Origin: JANTGF01 sp033791445
GTDB lineage: Bacteria > Bacteroidota > Bacteroidia > Bacteroidales > VadinHA17
Direction: 5' to 3'
Length of the DNA: 64,000 nucleotides
NCBI GenBank assembly: GCA_033791445.1
Contig: JASJGS010000008.1
Coordinates: 4,539-68,538 of the forward strand
Shown here: positions 63,392-64,000 of the stretch, in pieces
Layout of the letters: each line of letters opens with the position of its first letter
How positions within the stretch are numbered: position 1 is the stretch's first letter
The notes under the pieces: generated by a model
Seen by the model: only the letters and a program-made list of their open reading frames with translations
What the model was told of the DNA's origin: nothing
Databases searched by the model: none
Translations under genes and position numbers: made by a program

Positions 63392-64000
63392 TTGAGTTTT
63401 TTTATAAAACATAAAAGAGGTATAATAGGAACAACATTATTTCATCTTGTTCTGTTGGTTGTATTAATCTTTTTTGGTTTCATTACGCCTCTGCCTCTTC
63501 CAGAAGAAGAAGGGATTCTCATAAACTTTGGAACGGATGACCAGGGATCTGGTTTAATTGAACCTTCAGCTGGAAACCCACCTGAAGAGATTATACCAGA
63601 GCCTGCTGCTATACAACCTGAACCTACGCCCTCCTCCACCTCTGAGTCAGAATTAGAAGAAGTTCTAACCCAGGATATTGAAGAAACTGTTGCAGTACCT
63701 TCTGGAAAAAAAGAAGAGGTAAAAAAACCAGACCCTAAAGAAATTGAAGCAGAACGCAAAAGGCAGGAAGAAATAGAAGCAGAGCGGAAAAGACAGGAGG
63801 AGATTGAAGCTGAAAGAAAAAGGCAAGTAGCCATTGAGGCTGAAAGAAAAAGACAGGAAGAGATTGAAAGACAGAGGAAGGCAGAAGAACAAAGAAAAAT
63901 AAAGGAGATTGAGGACCGAACAAAAAATGCCTTCTCAGGGAGAAATGCCGCATCGAATCAGAGTACCGGTGAAGGAGTGACTTCTGGAACTGGAAATCAG
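63392..64000 (+). CDS. TonB-like energy transducer, partial (runs off window)
   Basis: 203 codons visible, open to the window end. TTG start adjacent to the exbD stop gives MSFFIKHKRGIIGTTLFHLVLLVVLIFFGFITPLPLP, a membrane anchor, then LINFGTDDQGSG, a motif common in Bacteroidota TonB-like proteins that follow ExbD. Acidic and proline-rich stretches, four copies of a charged 10-residue repeat (EIEAERKRQE) and a Ser/Gly-rich part follow. The C-terminal TonB domain would lie beyond the window. TolA-like helical spanning is an alternative. Confidence 0.82.
   Translation, partial: MSFFIKHKRGIIGTTLFHLVLLVVLIFFGFITPLPLPEEEGILINFGTDDQGSGLIEPSAGNPPEEIIPEPAAIQPEPTPSSTSESELEEVLTQDIEETVAVPSGKKEEVKKPDPKEIEAERKRQEEIEAERKRQEEIEAERKRQVAIEAERKRQEEIERQRKAEEQRKIKEIEDRTKNAFSGRNAASNQSTGEGVTSGTGNQ
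63743..63862 (+). repeat. 30-bp tandem repeat, four copies, inside the TonB-like gene
   Basis: Four imperfect 30-bp units encode the decapeptide [EAI]IEAERKRQ[EV] in tandem, with a degenerate fifth unit following (IERQRKAEEQ). The copies differ at synonymous positions, so the array is old rather than recent. It encodes a charged helix that could span the periplasm. Confidence 0.8.

Noticed and set aside
63442..63953. Minus-strand frames rich in Ser, Phe and Leu at the window end
   Set aside because: They are the reverse of the charged repeat in the TonB-like gene and share its 30-bp periodicity.

Overview
The window looks like chromosomal core DNA of a Bacteroidota bacterium, probably a (marine) member of the Cytophagales. 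The base composition is AT-rich. Intergenic regions carry Bacteroidota-type promoters (TTG, about 19 nt, TAnnTTTG), and GTG and TTG starts without a Shine-Dalgarno site are common. Families typical of the phylum are present: OstA-like protein, DUF5063, DUF2795, an Omp85-type barrel, a large TamB, and ExbB/ExbD followed by a TonB-like protein. I see no rRNA, tRNA, CRISPR array, insertion sequence or prophage.

Layout. 0.2-2 kb: yaaA, then an HPt-STAS signalling pair. 1.9-4.5 kb: clpB on the minus strand, sharing a bidirectional terminator with the STAS gene. 4.8-10.2 kb: a secreted double-DTG aspartic protease with PDZ domain, a flavin reductase, a MATE exporter and a DPP-IV-type peptidase. 10.5-13.6 kb: a very large ABCG-like ABC protein. 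13.7-14.7 kb: a SiaB-like kinase and SiaC-like phosphoprotein operon with a clear promoter and terminator. 14.9-18.9 kb: minus-strand run ctpA-like, pnuC, NadR-type kinase, THUMP methyltransferase. 19-25 kb: guaA, then recQ-DUF5063-exonuclease-rlmI. 25.3-32.6 kb: guaB, then three SurA/PpiC-type chaperone genes and an OstA-like gene, which together look like an outer-membrane biogenesis operon. 32.7-38.6 kb: DUF2795, PduO-type adenosyltransferase, a LolD-like ATPase, a methyltransferase, recG and a CHAD protein. 38.9-44.4 kb: a complete Rnf operon (rseC-like, rnfB, C, D, G, E, A) with its own promoter. 44.4-56 kb: barrel proteins, methyltransferase, YihY, oxidoreductase, DUF1080 lipoprotein, J-domain protein, thioesterase, cysH, CPBP protein, an SDR, a second SiaC-like gene and tsaD. 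56-64 kb: tamB (divergent from tsaD), nhaD, and exbB-exbD-TonB-like, which runs off the window end.

How the genes work together. Envelope assembly and energisation dominate: periplasmic prolyl isomerases, OstA-like protein, TamB, Omp85-like barrel, LolD-like ATPase and Ton motor. The Rnf complex and NhaD suggest that ion gradients, perhaps Na+, matter to this cell. The most interesting regulatory content is a partner-switching layer: SiaB-SiaC, an unlinked SiaC paralogue whose phosphosite is Ser instead of Thr, and an HPt-STAS pair. No diguanylate cyclase or PP2C phosphatase is in the window, so the output of this layer is unknown.

The clearest annotation trap is tamB. Its membrane anchor is encoded upstream of the first ATG/GTG/TTG codon, so initiation probably uses a rare codon such as ATT or ATA.
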